Shown: in pieces, positions 14,294 to 22,405 of the stretch
Numbering within the stretch: position 1 is the stretch's first letter
Layout of the letters: every line of letters begins with the position of its first letter
Source: a virus
Reading direction: 5' to 3' (one strand)
DNA: 34,562 nt
IMG/VR virus record: IMGVR_UViG_3300023109_001805
Span: 1-34,562 of that record
The notes under the pieces: generated by a model
Told to the model about the DNA's origin: nothing
What the model saw: the letters and a program-made list of their open reading frames with translations, nothing else
The model's database searches: none
Program-made: the position numbers and the translations under genes

Positions 14294-15445
14294 CTATTTA
14301 TTTTTAACACTTTCGCTGACTTTTTTCCATGTTTGATTTGTTTCAGTACCACAAAACATACTACATACTCTCAATCTTTTGTTTGTGATGTCATTATCTC
14401 GCCAATTGTCTGGCCAATCAGTTTGGAATATTTTACTATTAACAATAGACTCTAATGTGTTGTTATTCAAACTAATCTTATCACGGCCTCCACTGTTTAC
14501 AAATTCTCTAAGTTGTACAGCTTCTGGCGTACCAGGTGCATATAATTTTCCTGCTGTCATACAGCAAGGAAATACCAAGCCTTCTGATGTTATAAAAATA
14601 CTTCGCTTATTAAGTACTTGGCAATCAATACAAGTATTACCCAACTTAACTTCCCACTCATTCAATGGAGTTGATGCATTGTATTTAAATTTAACATGTT
14701 TGTTTTTTGTATCTGGATTTTGATTACCGTCAACAATATCTTGAATTATTTCTGTATTATTAGACTTTCCATCAGGTGCATGAATACTATATAGGAAATT
14801 GTTTTGTTCATTGTATACACCAAAACTAGACTTTTTATTATTGTTAATCATTGTATCTTCGAATCCAAATGCTTCCTTTGCATAAAATTTAGTGATTCCT
14901 ATCTTCTCTGCTAGTTGTCTAGCTTCTTCAACTTGATGTTGGTTGTGTTTAAAAACTAAAAACTCCCATTTGCTATGACCCGGACCGCTAGCATAGCTTT
15001 CCATTGCTGTAATAATTTTATCCCATTTGGTGCCTCTTCTGTAGATCCAGTTTGTATTTTCTAAACCGTCGACACTAAATGTTAGATGTCCATTGGTATT
15101 AATTATCTCACTTAGCTCAGCCCAAAACTCAGGAGTTCTTCCGCTGGCGTTAGTATTCATAGTAATTTCTATTTTTGGATTAATGTCCTTTGTGTACCTT
15201 AGTATATCCAACAACTCAGGATTTGTCATTGGATCACCATAGTTTCCACACAAACTAATACCTCTAAGATTTTTTAGAAAGTCTAGGTTAAACCAATCTT
15301 TGAACTGATTAAATGTAATGTATGTTTCTACCATATTTTCAACTTTTTGTCCGCCAGAATATCTTCTGTTGCATATAGCACATAAAGCATTACACAAGCT
15401 GCTCGCTTCTAAATCTAAATATTGGAGTTCATTGAATGTGTACAT
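14294..15445 (-). CDS. Radical SAM/SPASM-type protein, canonical domain order
   Basis: A 383-residue radical SAM protein. The cluster motif LCNALCAICNRRY places C18, C22 and C25 near the N terminus. SLCGNYGDPMTNPELLDI corresponds to the GGEP-type strand, here GNYGDP, and SVDGLENTNWIYRRG matches the region after strand 5. Toward the C terminus, NTCIDCQ, LVFPCCMTAG and CSMFCG form a cysteine-rich SPASM-like auxiliary cluster region after the core. SPASM enzymes modify peptides or, in related groups, sugars and carbohydrates. It is the last gene of the long leftward unit, overlapping the SGNH gene by 17 bases. It differs in domain order from the eight radical SAM proteins of the neighbouring array and may act on a different substrate. 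Confidence 0.87.
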   Translation of the reverse strand: MYTFNELQYLDLEASSLCNALCAICNRRYSGGQKVENMVETYITFNQFKDWFNLDFLKNLRGISLCGNYGDPMTNPELLDILRYTKDINPKIEITMNTNASGRTPEFWAELSEIINTNGHLTFSVDGLENTNWIYRRGTKWDKIITAMESYASGPGHSKWEFLVFKHNQHQVEEARQLAEKIGITKFYAKEAFGFEDTMINNNKKSSFGVYNEQNNFLYSIHAPDGKSNNTEIIQDIVDGNQNPDTKNKHVKFKYNASTPLNEWEVKLGNTCIDCQVLNKRSIFITSEGLVFPCCMTAGKLYAPGTPEAVQLREFVNSGGRDKISLNNNTLESIVNSKIFQTDWPDNWRDNDITNKRLRVCSMFCGTETNQTWKKVSESVKNK

Positions 15446-16310
15446 TTATTTTTTTCCAAATATTATCACTAGCAATTGAAGTACCTTCAGTGTTCCAATG
15501 TGCATCAGTATCTGAAAGCCAATAGTTTCTAACATTGGGTAAAATGTATTTTATTTTTCTTAGGTTGCTAGATTGTTCTAATTTACTAAGTTGCTCACGA
15601 AATATGGTTTTATCTTGGTTATTAAGCCAGTGTAAACATCTATCAGGTAACCAATAATAGATAGGTATATTTGTCGCACGTGATATCCAGTATAATCTTT
15701 TAACGGATAATTGTAAATTTATTAAATTTGTTACTGGTGTCACTTGGTATTGATAATAATGTTCCCATTGTTGTTTCGCATACTCAAACACTTCTGGAAC
15801 GCTGGAAGCCCGAATACGTTCTTTAGAAATATGATGATTAGGTACTAATTTTTCAACCCATTGATTGTTATTATCAAATATACTACTATCTGGCTTATCA
15901 CCAATCTGTGTATACTCGGTATTATAATATATGGTATCTCTTAATCCATCAGTTAGTCCAACAAAAATCACAGGACTATCTTGATGTGTGTTTATCCATT
16001 GTTCTAATCTCATTAAAATATCGACATTACTAGATCCAGGATTAGCAAGATTAAGATAACAGTTCTTAGGGTCTAATTTAGATAAATTAGCGTCGATAGT
16101 TTCATTATGAGGCAAGCCTTGTCCAAATATAAAGCTATCTCCAAATAAAGGAATAACCAATCCTTCATTATTCACATATTTTGTTATGTCAGACCTAGTA
16201 GGTATATCATATTGCCAATTCTCTTCTGGGGAGTGAGGACCGATTGGTAATCCCTTCGCTTGCCCGTGCCATTTAATATCTGAAAATATAGATAGCTTAT
16301 TACTTTTCAT
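15429..16310 (-). CDS. SGNH/GDSL hydrolase-like protein
   Basis: A 293-residue protein of the SGNH hydrolase fold. IPLFGDSFIFGQGL holds the block I GDS with Ser59; NLANPGSSN near 87-95 supplies block II Gly/Asn; IFVGLTDGLRD stands in for block III, with Asp where Asn is usual; and SDTDAHWNTEG near the C terminus supplies D269 and H271 of the catalytic pair. SGNH enzymes are esterases or acyl-, often acetyl-, transferases on carbohydrates. No signal peptide is seen, so it probably acts in the cytoplasm. The start is ATG 16310, behind GGAAGAATTCA and overlapping the preceding gene by 11 bases; an upstream ATG at 16358 would overlap more. It sits between radical SAM genes, suggesting that it trims or acylates the same molecule. 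Confidence 0.7.
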   Translation of the reverse strand: MKSNKLSIFSDIKWHGQAKGLPIGPHSPEENWQYDIPTRSDITKYVNNEGLVIPLFGDSFIFGQGLPHNETIDANLSKLDPKNCYLNLANPGSSNVDILMRLEQWINTHQDSPVIFVGLTDGLRDTIYYNTEYTQIGDKPDSSIFDNNNQWVEKLVPNHHISKERIRASSVPEVFEYAKQQWEHYYQYQVTPVTNLINLQLSVKRLYWISRATNIPIYYWLPDRCLHWLNNQDKTIFREQLSKLEQSSNLRKIKYILPNVRNYWLSDTDAHWNTEGTSIASDNIWKKINVHIQ

Positions 16311-17484
16311 TGAATTCTTCCAAAAAATCTTGTATGTTGTGTCCACGAATTTTATCAAGCCGCAGTGTATATTCTAACGCATGTTTCCATTTTTCTGGTC
16401 TGTCTGGACCGCCAAACATATTTGTTAACTCATTTACTTTGTACTCTGGAAAAGAGTTATGTAATTTTGTATGTACAAGATCTCGCATTTCCTTGGGAAG
16501 TACTGCTGGACTTAGAATAGCTGGATCGTATACATAGTTATGGTGTACCCATACTCCATGTTCTCTATGAAAGAAGTCATAAAAGTCGCCTAAAGTACTA
16601 TAGTTCATAAAGCTCACGGTTTGTGTTACGTCTAGTTCAAAATCCTCTTGTTTAAGACGCAGGAAATTTTTCATTACATCGTCCCATTTGGTAGGATATC
16701 TAATATATTCATTTCTCTTACCCAAGTCATCTATACTACAACTAACCTTTACATGATCAAATTTTCTCCATAACTCAATAACTTTCTCATTCATTAATGT
16801 CATGTTAATATTGTACCATAGCTTAATATCAGTTTTGCCTAATTCAACAAGTCGTTCTAAGAACTTAAAGTGCTGTTTGATTAACATAGGCTCACCACCA
16901 TTAATATAAAACGTTTTTACATTATCACAATGTTTGAGTAAATCTTCCCAAAACTCTTCACGTTCCGGCCAACGAAAGCCTTGCATTGTATTATAATCAG
17001 TTAGTTTGAATGATAAACTATTTTGTAATTTGTCATAATCATTACGCCACTTACTACTACTTGCCGGATTGCATGTTCTACAAGCAACATTACAAGTATT
17101 ACCCAGACGTAGCTCTACAAATTCTAGTTGTACATCTTGTATGTAGCCTTGCGCATCAGTTGCTAATTGAGCTACATCTTGTGTATATTCGGGATAATTT
17201 TTTATTTCCTCTAGACGTTTACTAGTCATACCTTTTGCTTCTTCGCTAAAACAACGCATACATGCTTTAGGCTTTTTACCTTCCAATACCTGCAATCTTG
17301 CTTGTTTAAATGTATCACTATTCATAGTATCATGTACAGTATCAACATTTAGATTAAAATACTTGTTGTCTGTTCTACTACTGCTGAGTGCCTGTCTGTG
17401 ATCAGCAATACAACAATGAGTAACACCACCGTGCGGGTGTGTTGCTAAGTGTTGAAATAACAGGGGGCAAAATGTATTACTCAT
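16300..17484 (-). CDS. Radical SAM protein with N-terminal auxiliary-cluster region (array member 1)
   Basis: A 394-residue member of the tandem family. The N-terminal auxiliary region has C6, C24-C25 (THCC) and C75-C78 (CMRC). The radical SAM core has NTCNVACRTCN with C131, C135 and C138, then FYINGGEPML as the SAM-binding strand and CSIDDLG after it. Near the C terminus, RLDKIRGHNIQDFLEEFNEK is a degenerate copy of the family's closing motif. ATG 17484 is the start: AGGAATTTT precedes it and it overlaps the upstream stop by 8 bases (ATGAGTAA). The auxiliary region precedes the core, the reverse of classical SPASM proteins. The chemistry and substrate are unknown; the family usually gets the name twitch-domain radical SAM protein. 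Confidence 0.88.
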   Translation of the reverse strand: MSNTFCPLLFQHLATHPHGGVTHCCIADHRQALSSSRTDNKYFNLNVDTVHDTMNSDTFKQARLQVLEGKKPKACMRCFSEEAKGMTSKRLEEIKNYPEYTQDVAQLATDAQGYIQDVQLEFVELRLGNTCNVACRTCNPASSSKWRNDYDKLQNSLSFKLTDYNTMQGFRWPEREEFWEDLLKHCDNVKTFYINGGEPMLIKQHFKFLERLVELGKTDIKLWYNINMTLMNEKVIELWRKFDHVKVSCSIDDLGKRNEYIRYPTKWDDVMKNFLRLKQEDFELDVTQTVSFMNYSTLGDFYDFFHREHGVWVHHNYVYDPAILSPAVLPKEMRDLVHTKLHNSFPEYKVNELTNMFGGPDRPEKWKHALEYTLRLDKIRGHNIQDFLEEFNEK

Positions 17485-18661
17485 AAAATTCCTCAAGCTC
17501 TGGCAAAATATCATTTAACGATTCAGATCGTATTTCATCCAGTTTTCGAGACCAACTTACAAAGTAATTAAACTTATCTACTTTTTTATCTAGCAAAAAT
17601 TTCTTGTATGCTTCTAACTGGATAAAATGAGTGTCTGTAATATTATAATCTCGTATATACTTATCTACCTTTTGTAGTGCTATTTGTAATACAGAATCAG
17701 GCAATACTTGTGCCCTTAGATGTTCAGGAAATTGTACAATGTTAATAAAAAAATCATTTTTTGTTACCCATTTTTTATCAATACAATACTGAAAAAAATC
17801 AATGCAGTGTAATGCATTATAAGCACTAACAGTACAGTTTATTTTAAAATCAACTTCTGGACTAGTTGCTCTTAGATGCTCTATGTTATTCTCAATATCT
17901 TTCCACACTGTGCCACGACGAATATATTCAGCATGCTTTCCGTAACCATCTAAACTTGCTTCTACTCTAACACTTTTAAAATGCTTCCATAGATCAATCA
18001 CATTATGTTGTTTATATACGAGCTTGCTCAAATTACTGTTATAACTTAGTTCAATATCTGTTTTGTTATTTTCAATAAGATATTCTAAGATTCTATAGTG
18101 CTCATCCATTATTAATGGCTCACCACCTGCAAAGTAAATTTTTTCAACAGTATCAATCCAAGTTTCAATATCATCCCAAATTTCTTCAATCGTATTTTTT
18201 ACTCTCGTAATACGTGGCCAAGAGCCTTCGTTCATTTGTTCCCATTCGTCCTTCCACATACTACTAAAGTCTGGTCCACAGCTTCTACACTTAAAATTGC
18301 ATATGTTACTAAATCTTATATCCATATACGACATATCCACTTGTTCAACGGTGCCATCAGGCAATGTTGAATCGATATTTAAAAATTTATGGCTAAATGA
18401 TTTGTTCATGTGTTGGCGCATACTAGTGCTACCAAAACGTTCTGTTTCAAAACATTTATTACATGCAGAATGTTTTTTATTTGCCAACATTGTTAAACGT
18501 AATTCTTTCATACGCTCACTGTTCCAAATTTCTGTAAAGCTAGACTCACGTGAATTACCAACACTATAATCATACGATGCTAAACAACAGGGATAAACTT
18601 TGCCATTAGCAAAAGCATGTAAGTGAATCCATGGGAGTATACACATGTTATCTTTCATCAT
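17477..18661 (-). CDS. Radical SAM protein with N-terminal auxiliary-cluster region (array member 2)
   Basis: A 394-residue radical SAM protein and a clean example of the family. MCILPWIHLH with C7, a YPCC pair at C25-C26, and ACNKCF with C67 and C70 make up the N-terminal auxiliary region. SNICNFKCRSCGPDFSS gives core cysteines C121, C125 and C128, and IYFAGGEPLI follows. EASLDGYGKHAEYIRRG fits the sixth-strand region. The protein ends with RKLDEIRSESLNDILPELEE, the family's conserved tail. Start ATG 18661 or 18658 (two adjacent ATGs) follows AGAGAG; overlap with the upstream gene is 14 or 11 bases. It shares the order of cysteines with members 1, 3, 4 and 5. Substrate unknown. Confidence 0.88.
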   Translation of the reverse strand: MMKDNMCILPWIHLHAFANGKVYPCCLASYDYSVGNSRESSFTEIWNSERMKELRLTMLANKKHSACNKCFETERFGSTSMRQHMNKSFSHKFLNIDSTLPDGTVEQVDMSYMDIRFSNICNFKCRSCGPDFSSMWKDEWEQMNEGSWPRITRVKNTIEEIWDDIETWIDTVEKIYFAGGEPLIMDEHYRILEYLIENNKTDIELSYNSNLSKLVYKQHNVIDLWKHFKSVRVEASLDGYGKHAEYIRRGTVWKDIENNIEHLRATSPEVDFKINCTVSAYNALHCIDFFQYCIDKKWVTKNDFFINIVQFPEHLRAQVLPDSVLQIALQKVDKYIRDYNITDTHFIQLEAYKKFLLDKKVDKFNYFVSWSRKLDEIRSESLNDILPELEEFYE

Positions 18662-19820
18662 AACTCTCTTTTATAATGCTATAAAGCTCTGGAAATGTTT
18701 GTATGAAAGATTCTTTACGGTATTGATCTGCTCCTCTGGTTTCTTGTACAAAGTTAGTAAATTGTTGATGGTCACCTGGTTGTTGTAAATGATTAACAAT
18801 AGGTACAAGTGACTCGTCTGTTAATTCATTTGAAATTTTTGATTTATACTCTTGTGGTATGTGCCTAATATCGTAGTGTTGTGGATAATAAACTATGTTA
18901 TTAAAGATATATGTGTCAGGGAATTGGTTTAAGTATTTGTGAATCCTGGGCAGATAGTATATGTTTAGTGTACTAATAGTCACAGTAAAACTAATACCTA
19001 GTCGTACTCCCTGACTTTGTTGAAGTTCACTAAACTTTCTAATATTATCGTCTGCTAGATTCCAACTTTTTCCATGGCGTATATAATTAAAATGATCTCC
19101 TATACCGTCTATACTAATGTTAAGTCCAACTGTCTCAAAATTATCCAGCATTTTGTTTACAAAATCTTCATCAAACACTGTAGCGTTTGAACTAAAATTA
19201 AGACTAATGTGTTTACTATTTCCATTATCAATTAGCATGTTTACGAGTTTTCTAAAGTCTTTACTGTACAACGGCTCACCGCCCATTATTTCTAATCTTT
19301 GTACTGTTTTACTCCAGTCATCCAACTCAGTCCACATCTTACTTGTAATTTTATTGTTAAAGTCTACAGACATCTCTCGATGATCAAATTTGTGAACACG
19401 ATCATTCCACTCAGTATTCCATTTGGTACTGTGTGTCGGGCCACAAGTTCTACACTTTAGATTACAAACATTACCAATGTTTATTTGTAGGTCTTTGGGT
19501 ATAACTTGTAAATTATTATAATCTACATTTATATTAAACGTCTTAAAGATATCATTGTATATTAAACGCTTACTTTGTTTACCATTACGTTCATCATTCC
19601 AACAAGTATTACAGTTACTAGGATATTTTTCCTCTAACATATCTTTTCTAAGTTGAATCATGAACTCTGAATTTATAATGTCGTGTATGCTATCATCAGC
19701 AACATTCATTTTACGTTGGTCTTGTACAATAAGATCTTTAGCAATACAACAACTTCTAACAAACCCACTAGGCTCACTACTAGTATGCCCCCATGCTAAA
19801 GCACATAGATTCTTATTCAT
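18648..19820 (-). CDS. Radical SAM protein with N-terminal auxiliary-cluster region (array member 3)
   Basis: A 390-residue radical SAM protein. Auxiliary cysteines are C6 (LCALAWGH), C24-C25 (SCC) and C70/C73 (CNTCW). The core is GNVCNLKCRTCGPTHST with C119, C123 and C126, and EIMGGEPLYS follows. SIDGIGDHFNYIRHG matches the sixth-strand region. The tail ESFIQTFPELYSI is a clear copy of the closing motif. I chose ATG 19820 because it sits just before the first cysteine, overlaps the upstream stop by 8 bases (ATGAATAA), and has GGTGG upstream; the ATG at 19856 would be within the previous gene. It shares the array's layout. Substrate unknown. Confidence 0.87.
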   Translation of the reverse strand: MNKNLCALAWGHTSSEPSGFVRSCCIAKDLIVQDQRKMNVADDSIHDIINSEFMIQLRKDMLEEKYPSNCNTCWNDERNGKQSKRLIYNDIFKTFNINVDYNNLQVIPKDLQINIGNVCNLKCRTCGPTHSTKWNTEWNDRVHKFDHREMSVDFNNKITSKMWTELDDWSKTVQRLEIMGGEPLYSKDFRKLVNMLIDNGNSKHISLNFSSNATVFDEDFVNKMLDNFETVGLNISIDGIGDHFNYIRHGKSWNLADDNIRKFSELQQSQGVRLGISFTVTISTLNIYYLPRIHKYLNQFPDTYIFNNIVYYPQHYDIRHIPQEYKSKISNELTDESLVPIVNHLQQPGDHQQFTNFVQETRGADQYRKESFIQTFPELYSIIKESYDER

Positions 19821-21207
19821 ATCTACACCACCAGTCATACAACTCAGGGTCAGCACGATAAATGTCTTTTAATCTAAACTGTTCTTGTCTAATTTGATCT
19901 AACCTATCTTGATAACCTTTACCGTTCTTAAATTTTTGCTCATGTGTGTCTGGAAATTGTTCAGCAAATGTCGGACGATTTTTCATTTCACTAAGTGTAT
20001 TTACAAGAGTCATTTGTCGATGTGTAGCACGTGGTTCCATATACGCAAGTAATTGATCAATTTTACGATCTAATATATGCCTTGGCCATGCAAACGGACT
20101 CATTACAATGTCAGGATGAAATGCAAACATAATTTTAGTTTCCATACTTACATCTAATTCTAAACTTAAATCAAATAAGTCACGTAAACTAAACATACCT
20201 GGACCAGTAATAGTTAAATCAAAACGCATTTTTTCTTTGCCGCCAGGTAGTGCTAATCCTTGCTTAAAGTTATCAAGCCATTCTTCCCATACAATGCCTT
20301 TGCGAATAAACTCTACAATATCTCCTGTACCATCAATGCTTGCACACATTAGCCAATCTTTAAACTGTGGTAAGTAATCATACAAGTTTTTTCCCTTGAA
20401 GTCAATCCTTGATAAATTACTATTATAACGCAAGTAACAATTTTTCGCACTGCCGTTAAGGGTCATTTCTTCTAGTGCCCACCAATGCATATCATACATT
20501 AGTGGCTCGCCGCCTACCCAATATATTTCTTCTACAATACCATCACTGATAGCTTGTTTAAATTCAGGCTCAGCTACATGCTTTTGGAAGTTATTCATTT
20601 TCTTTTTAACTTCAGGAATCATAAATGGTTGGTGTTCAGGGCTCCACAAATCATGTTTCTTTTTTTCAGCTTCCCATGCACTGCTCAATTGCTCGCCGCA
20701 CATTCGACATTTAAAGTTACACAAATTACTATAACGATAGTCAAATGATATAGTAGGCATAGTTGTATAGCCATCATCATCTGTATTATCAAATGCTTCT
20801 TGTATTTTGTCTTTGAATAAGACACCAGTAAACCATTTACGATATGAACTTAACGACAATGTATCATCATTGCATACATCACATTGACTAATACGCTCTC
20901 CTGCCATTAGTTTTTTTCGTATGTCACGCATGTATTCACTGTTCCAATGTTCTTCTAGTGTAAGTGGATTAAACTTATCAGCGTCTGTCTCACTTTCACG
21001 TATTTTCCCATACTTTTCGTCATTGGTTGCATCTATATATTGTTTTTGAAAGGTGTGTTCTTCTCTACTGGCACAACATAATCTGCGCTCTCCTTGTGGA
21101 CTAATATAGGTGTGTGTCCACGGTGCCATACAAAAAGTCTTGTTTTCACTATCCTCAGCACAGCTTCCATCGTTATTCCATTTTGGTTTAATTTTTGTCA
21201 ATATCAT
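19813..21207 (-). CDS. Radical SAM protein with N-terminal auxiliary-cluster region (array member 4)
   Basis: A 464-residue member, longer than members 1-3 because of a longer stretch before the core. KTFCMAPWTHTYISPQG holds C26, RLCC holds C44-C45, and QCDVCN holds C109 and C112. The core is SNLCNFKCRMCGEQLSS with C163, C167 and C170. IYWVGGEPLMY and ASIDGTGDIVEFIRKG follow. The C terminus, YQDRLDQIRQEQFRLKD, keeps only part of the closing motif. An extra cysteine lies at C16. Start ATG 21207 overlaps the previous gene by 20 bases; no strong ribosome binding site is seen, so coupled translation from the upstream gene is likely. Substrate unknown. Confidence 0.87.
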   Translation of the reverse strand: MILTKIKPKWNNDGSCAEDSENKTFCMAPWTHTYISPQGERRLCCASREEHTFQKQYIDATNDEKYGKIRESETDADKFNPLTLEEHWNSEYMRDIRKKLMAGERISQCDVCNDDTLSLSSYRKWFTGVLFKDKIQEAFDNTDDDGYTTMPTISFDYRYSNLCNFKCRMCGEQLSSAWEAEKKKHDLWSPEHQPFMIPEVKKKMNNFQKHVAEPEFKQAISDGIVEEIYWVGGEPLMYDMHWWALEEMTLNGSAKNCYLRYNSNLSRIDFKGKNLYDYLPQFKDWLMCASIDGTGDIVEFIRKGIVWEEWLDNFKQGLALPGGKEKMRFDLTITGPGMFSLRDLFDLSLELDVSMETKIMFAFHPDIVMSPFAWPRHILDRKIDQLLAYMEPRATHRQMTLVNTLSEMKNRPTFAEQFPDTHEQKFKNGKGYQDRLDQIRQEQFRLKDIYRADPELYDWWCRYE

Positions 21208-22405
21208 ATTCCATAAACTCAGGCCATAGTTTTTTCCAACTGTTATTTCTTCTTATATCTAATTTAGATAGAAATTTTAACCCGTTTCTAAAATGCCATA
21301 ACTCTGGCTCTGCACTATTCATATGTTCTAAGCAAGCATCTACTACTTTTCTTCTTTCATCAGCTATATCTAAATTATCTCTGTACTCTGAAAGTTCTGT
21401 AGTATACATATCTTTGATAGGTTTGGGTAAATTAACAGATGAAAATCGTTTAGGCTCTACTGCCATATTATATGTAAACTGCTGACTTCCCTTAGGCGCA
21501 CGCCAATGAAATGGGTCCACATGCATCTGATCAACAAGATAATCTAAGAATTTTGGTATATTCCTTATGCTTAAATTTGTTATTGTAATTTGTGGAAGTA
21601 CATGTACTTCTGGCATTTCGTTTTTTATTGTGTGCCAGTTTTTTACAATCTTCTCCCAATTACTTCCGTAGCGTTGATACTCACCAATGTCGTCGACTGC
21701 ATCGATACTTGCTCTTATACTAACCCATTTAAATTGTTTCCATAAGTCTAGTATATCTATTTTTTTGTATTTTAGTGTTGACAAGTTAGTGTTATACTCA
21801 AGTTTTATATTAGACGCCAATCCTCGGCGCACTACTTCATTTAATAATGTGTAATGATATGGTGTCATCAAAGGCTCACCGCCTGCAAAGTAAATTACTT
21901 CTAGTTTGTTATCAACAATTGTTAAAATGTCTTGCTCTGTATTATTGGATAGTGTAATAAACTTACTGGCACCCTCTTTTACTTGATATTTTAGTGCAGA
22001 TCCGTCTTCATACCAACTACTACTAAGAGCATGCCCACACATTACACAAGCCATATTACACATATTACTACTTCGAATATCTAAATATCTTAATGCAAAG
22101 TCAGGTGTTGTATTTTCGGTTATTAACTCGCCGTAATCATTATTCAACCGTGTTCTTAGACTGTTCCCATTTCCAAATTTTTCTTGATTATAACAAAACT
22201 TACAAGCATCTTGTAATTTACCATCGAGAAGATCTTGTCTAAAATTACTCGCAGTATCACTTCGCCAAGCATCTTGTACAGACATTTCATTTGTATTTCC
22301 GTAGTTAATACTTTGTGCAGTACAACAAGGATTTACTTGTCCGTCAGGGTGTATGTATAAGTGTACCCAAGGCGCAGCGCAAATTACTCCATTATCTTCT
22401 TTCAA
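21188..22405 (-). CDS. Radical SAM protein with N-terminal auxiliary-cluster region (array member 5), TTG start
   Basis: A 405-residue member. VICAAPWVHLYIHPDG holds C9, NPCC holds C27-C28, and ACKFCY holds C68 and C71. The core is SNMCNMACVMCGHALSS with C116, C120 and C123, then IYFAGGEPLMT and ASIDAVDDIGEYQRYG. The tail LDIRRNNSWKKLWPEFMEY is a good copy of the closing motif. No in-frame ATG lies near the start; TTG 22405 has GGAG seven bases before it and overlaps the previous stop as TTGA, a TTG version of the ATGA junction. This is one of two TTG starts I propose in the window. Members 2 and 5 are close in motif spacing. Substrate unknown. Confidence 0.87.
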   Translation of the reverse strand: MKEDNGVICAAPWVHLYIHPDGQVNPCCTAQSINYGNTNEMSVQDAWRSDTASNFRQDLLDGKLQDACKFCYNQEKFGNGNSLRTRLNNDYGELITENTTPDFALRYLDIRSSNMCNMACVMCGHALSSSWYEDGSALKYQVKEGASKFITLSNNTEQDILTIVDNKLEVIYFAGGEPLMTPYHYTLLNEVVRRGLASNIKLEYNTNLSTLKYKKIDILDLWKQFKWVSIRASIDAVDDIGEYQRYGSNWEKIVKNWHTIKNEMPEVHVLPQITITNLSIRNIPKFLDYLVDQMHVDPFHWRAPKGSQQFTYNMAVEPKRFSSVNLPKPIKDMYTTELSEYRDNLDIADERRKVVDACLEHMNSAEPELWHFRNGLKFLSKLDIRRNNSWKKLWPEFMEYDIDKN

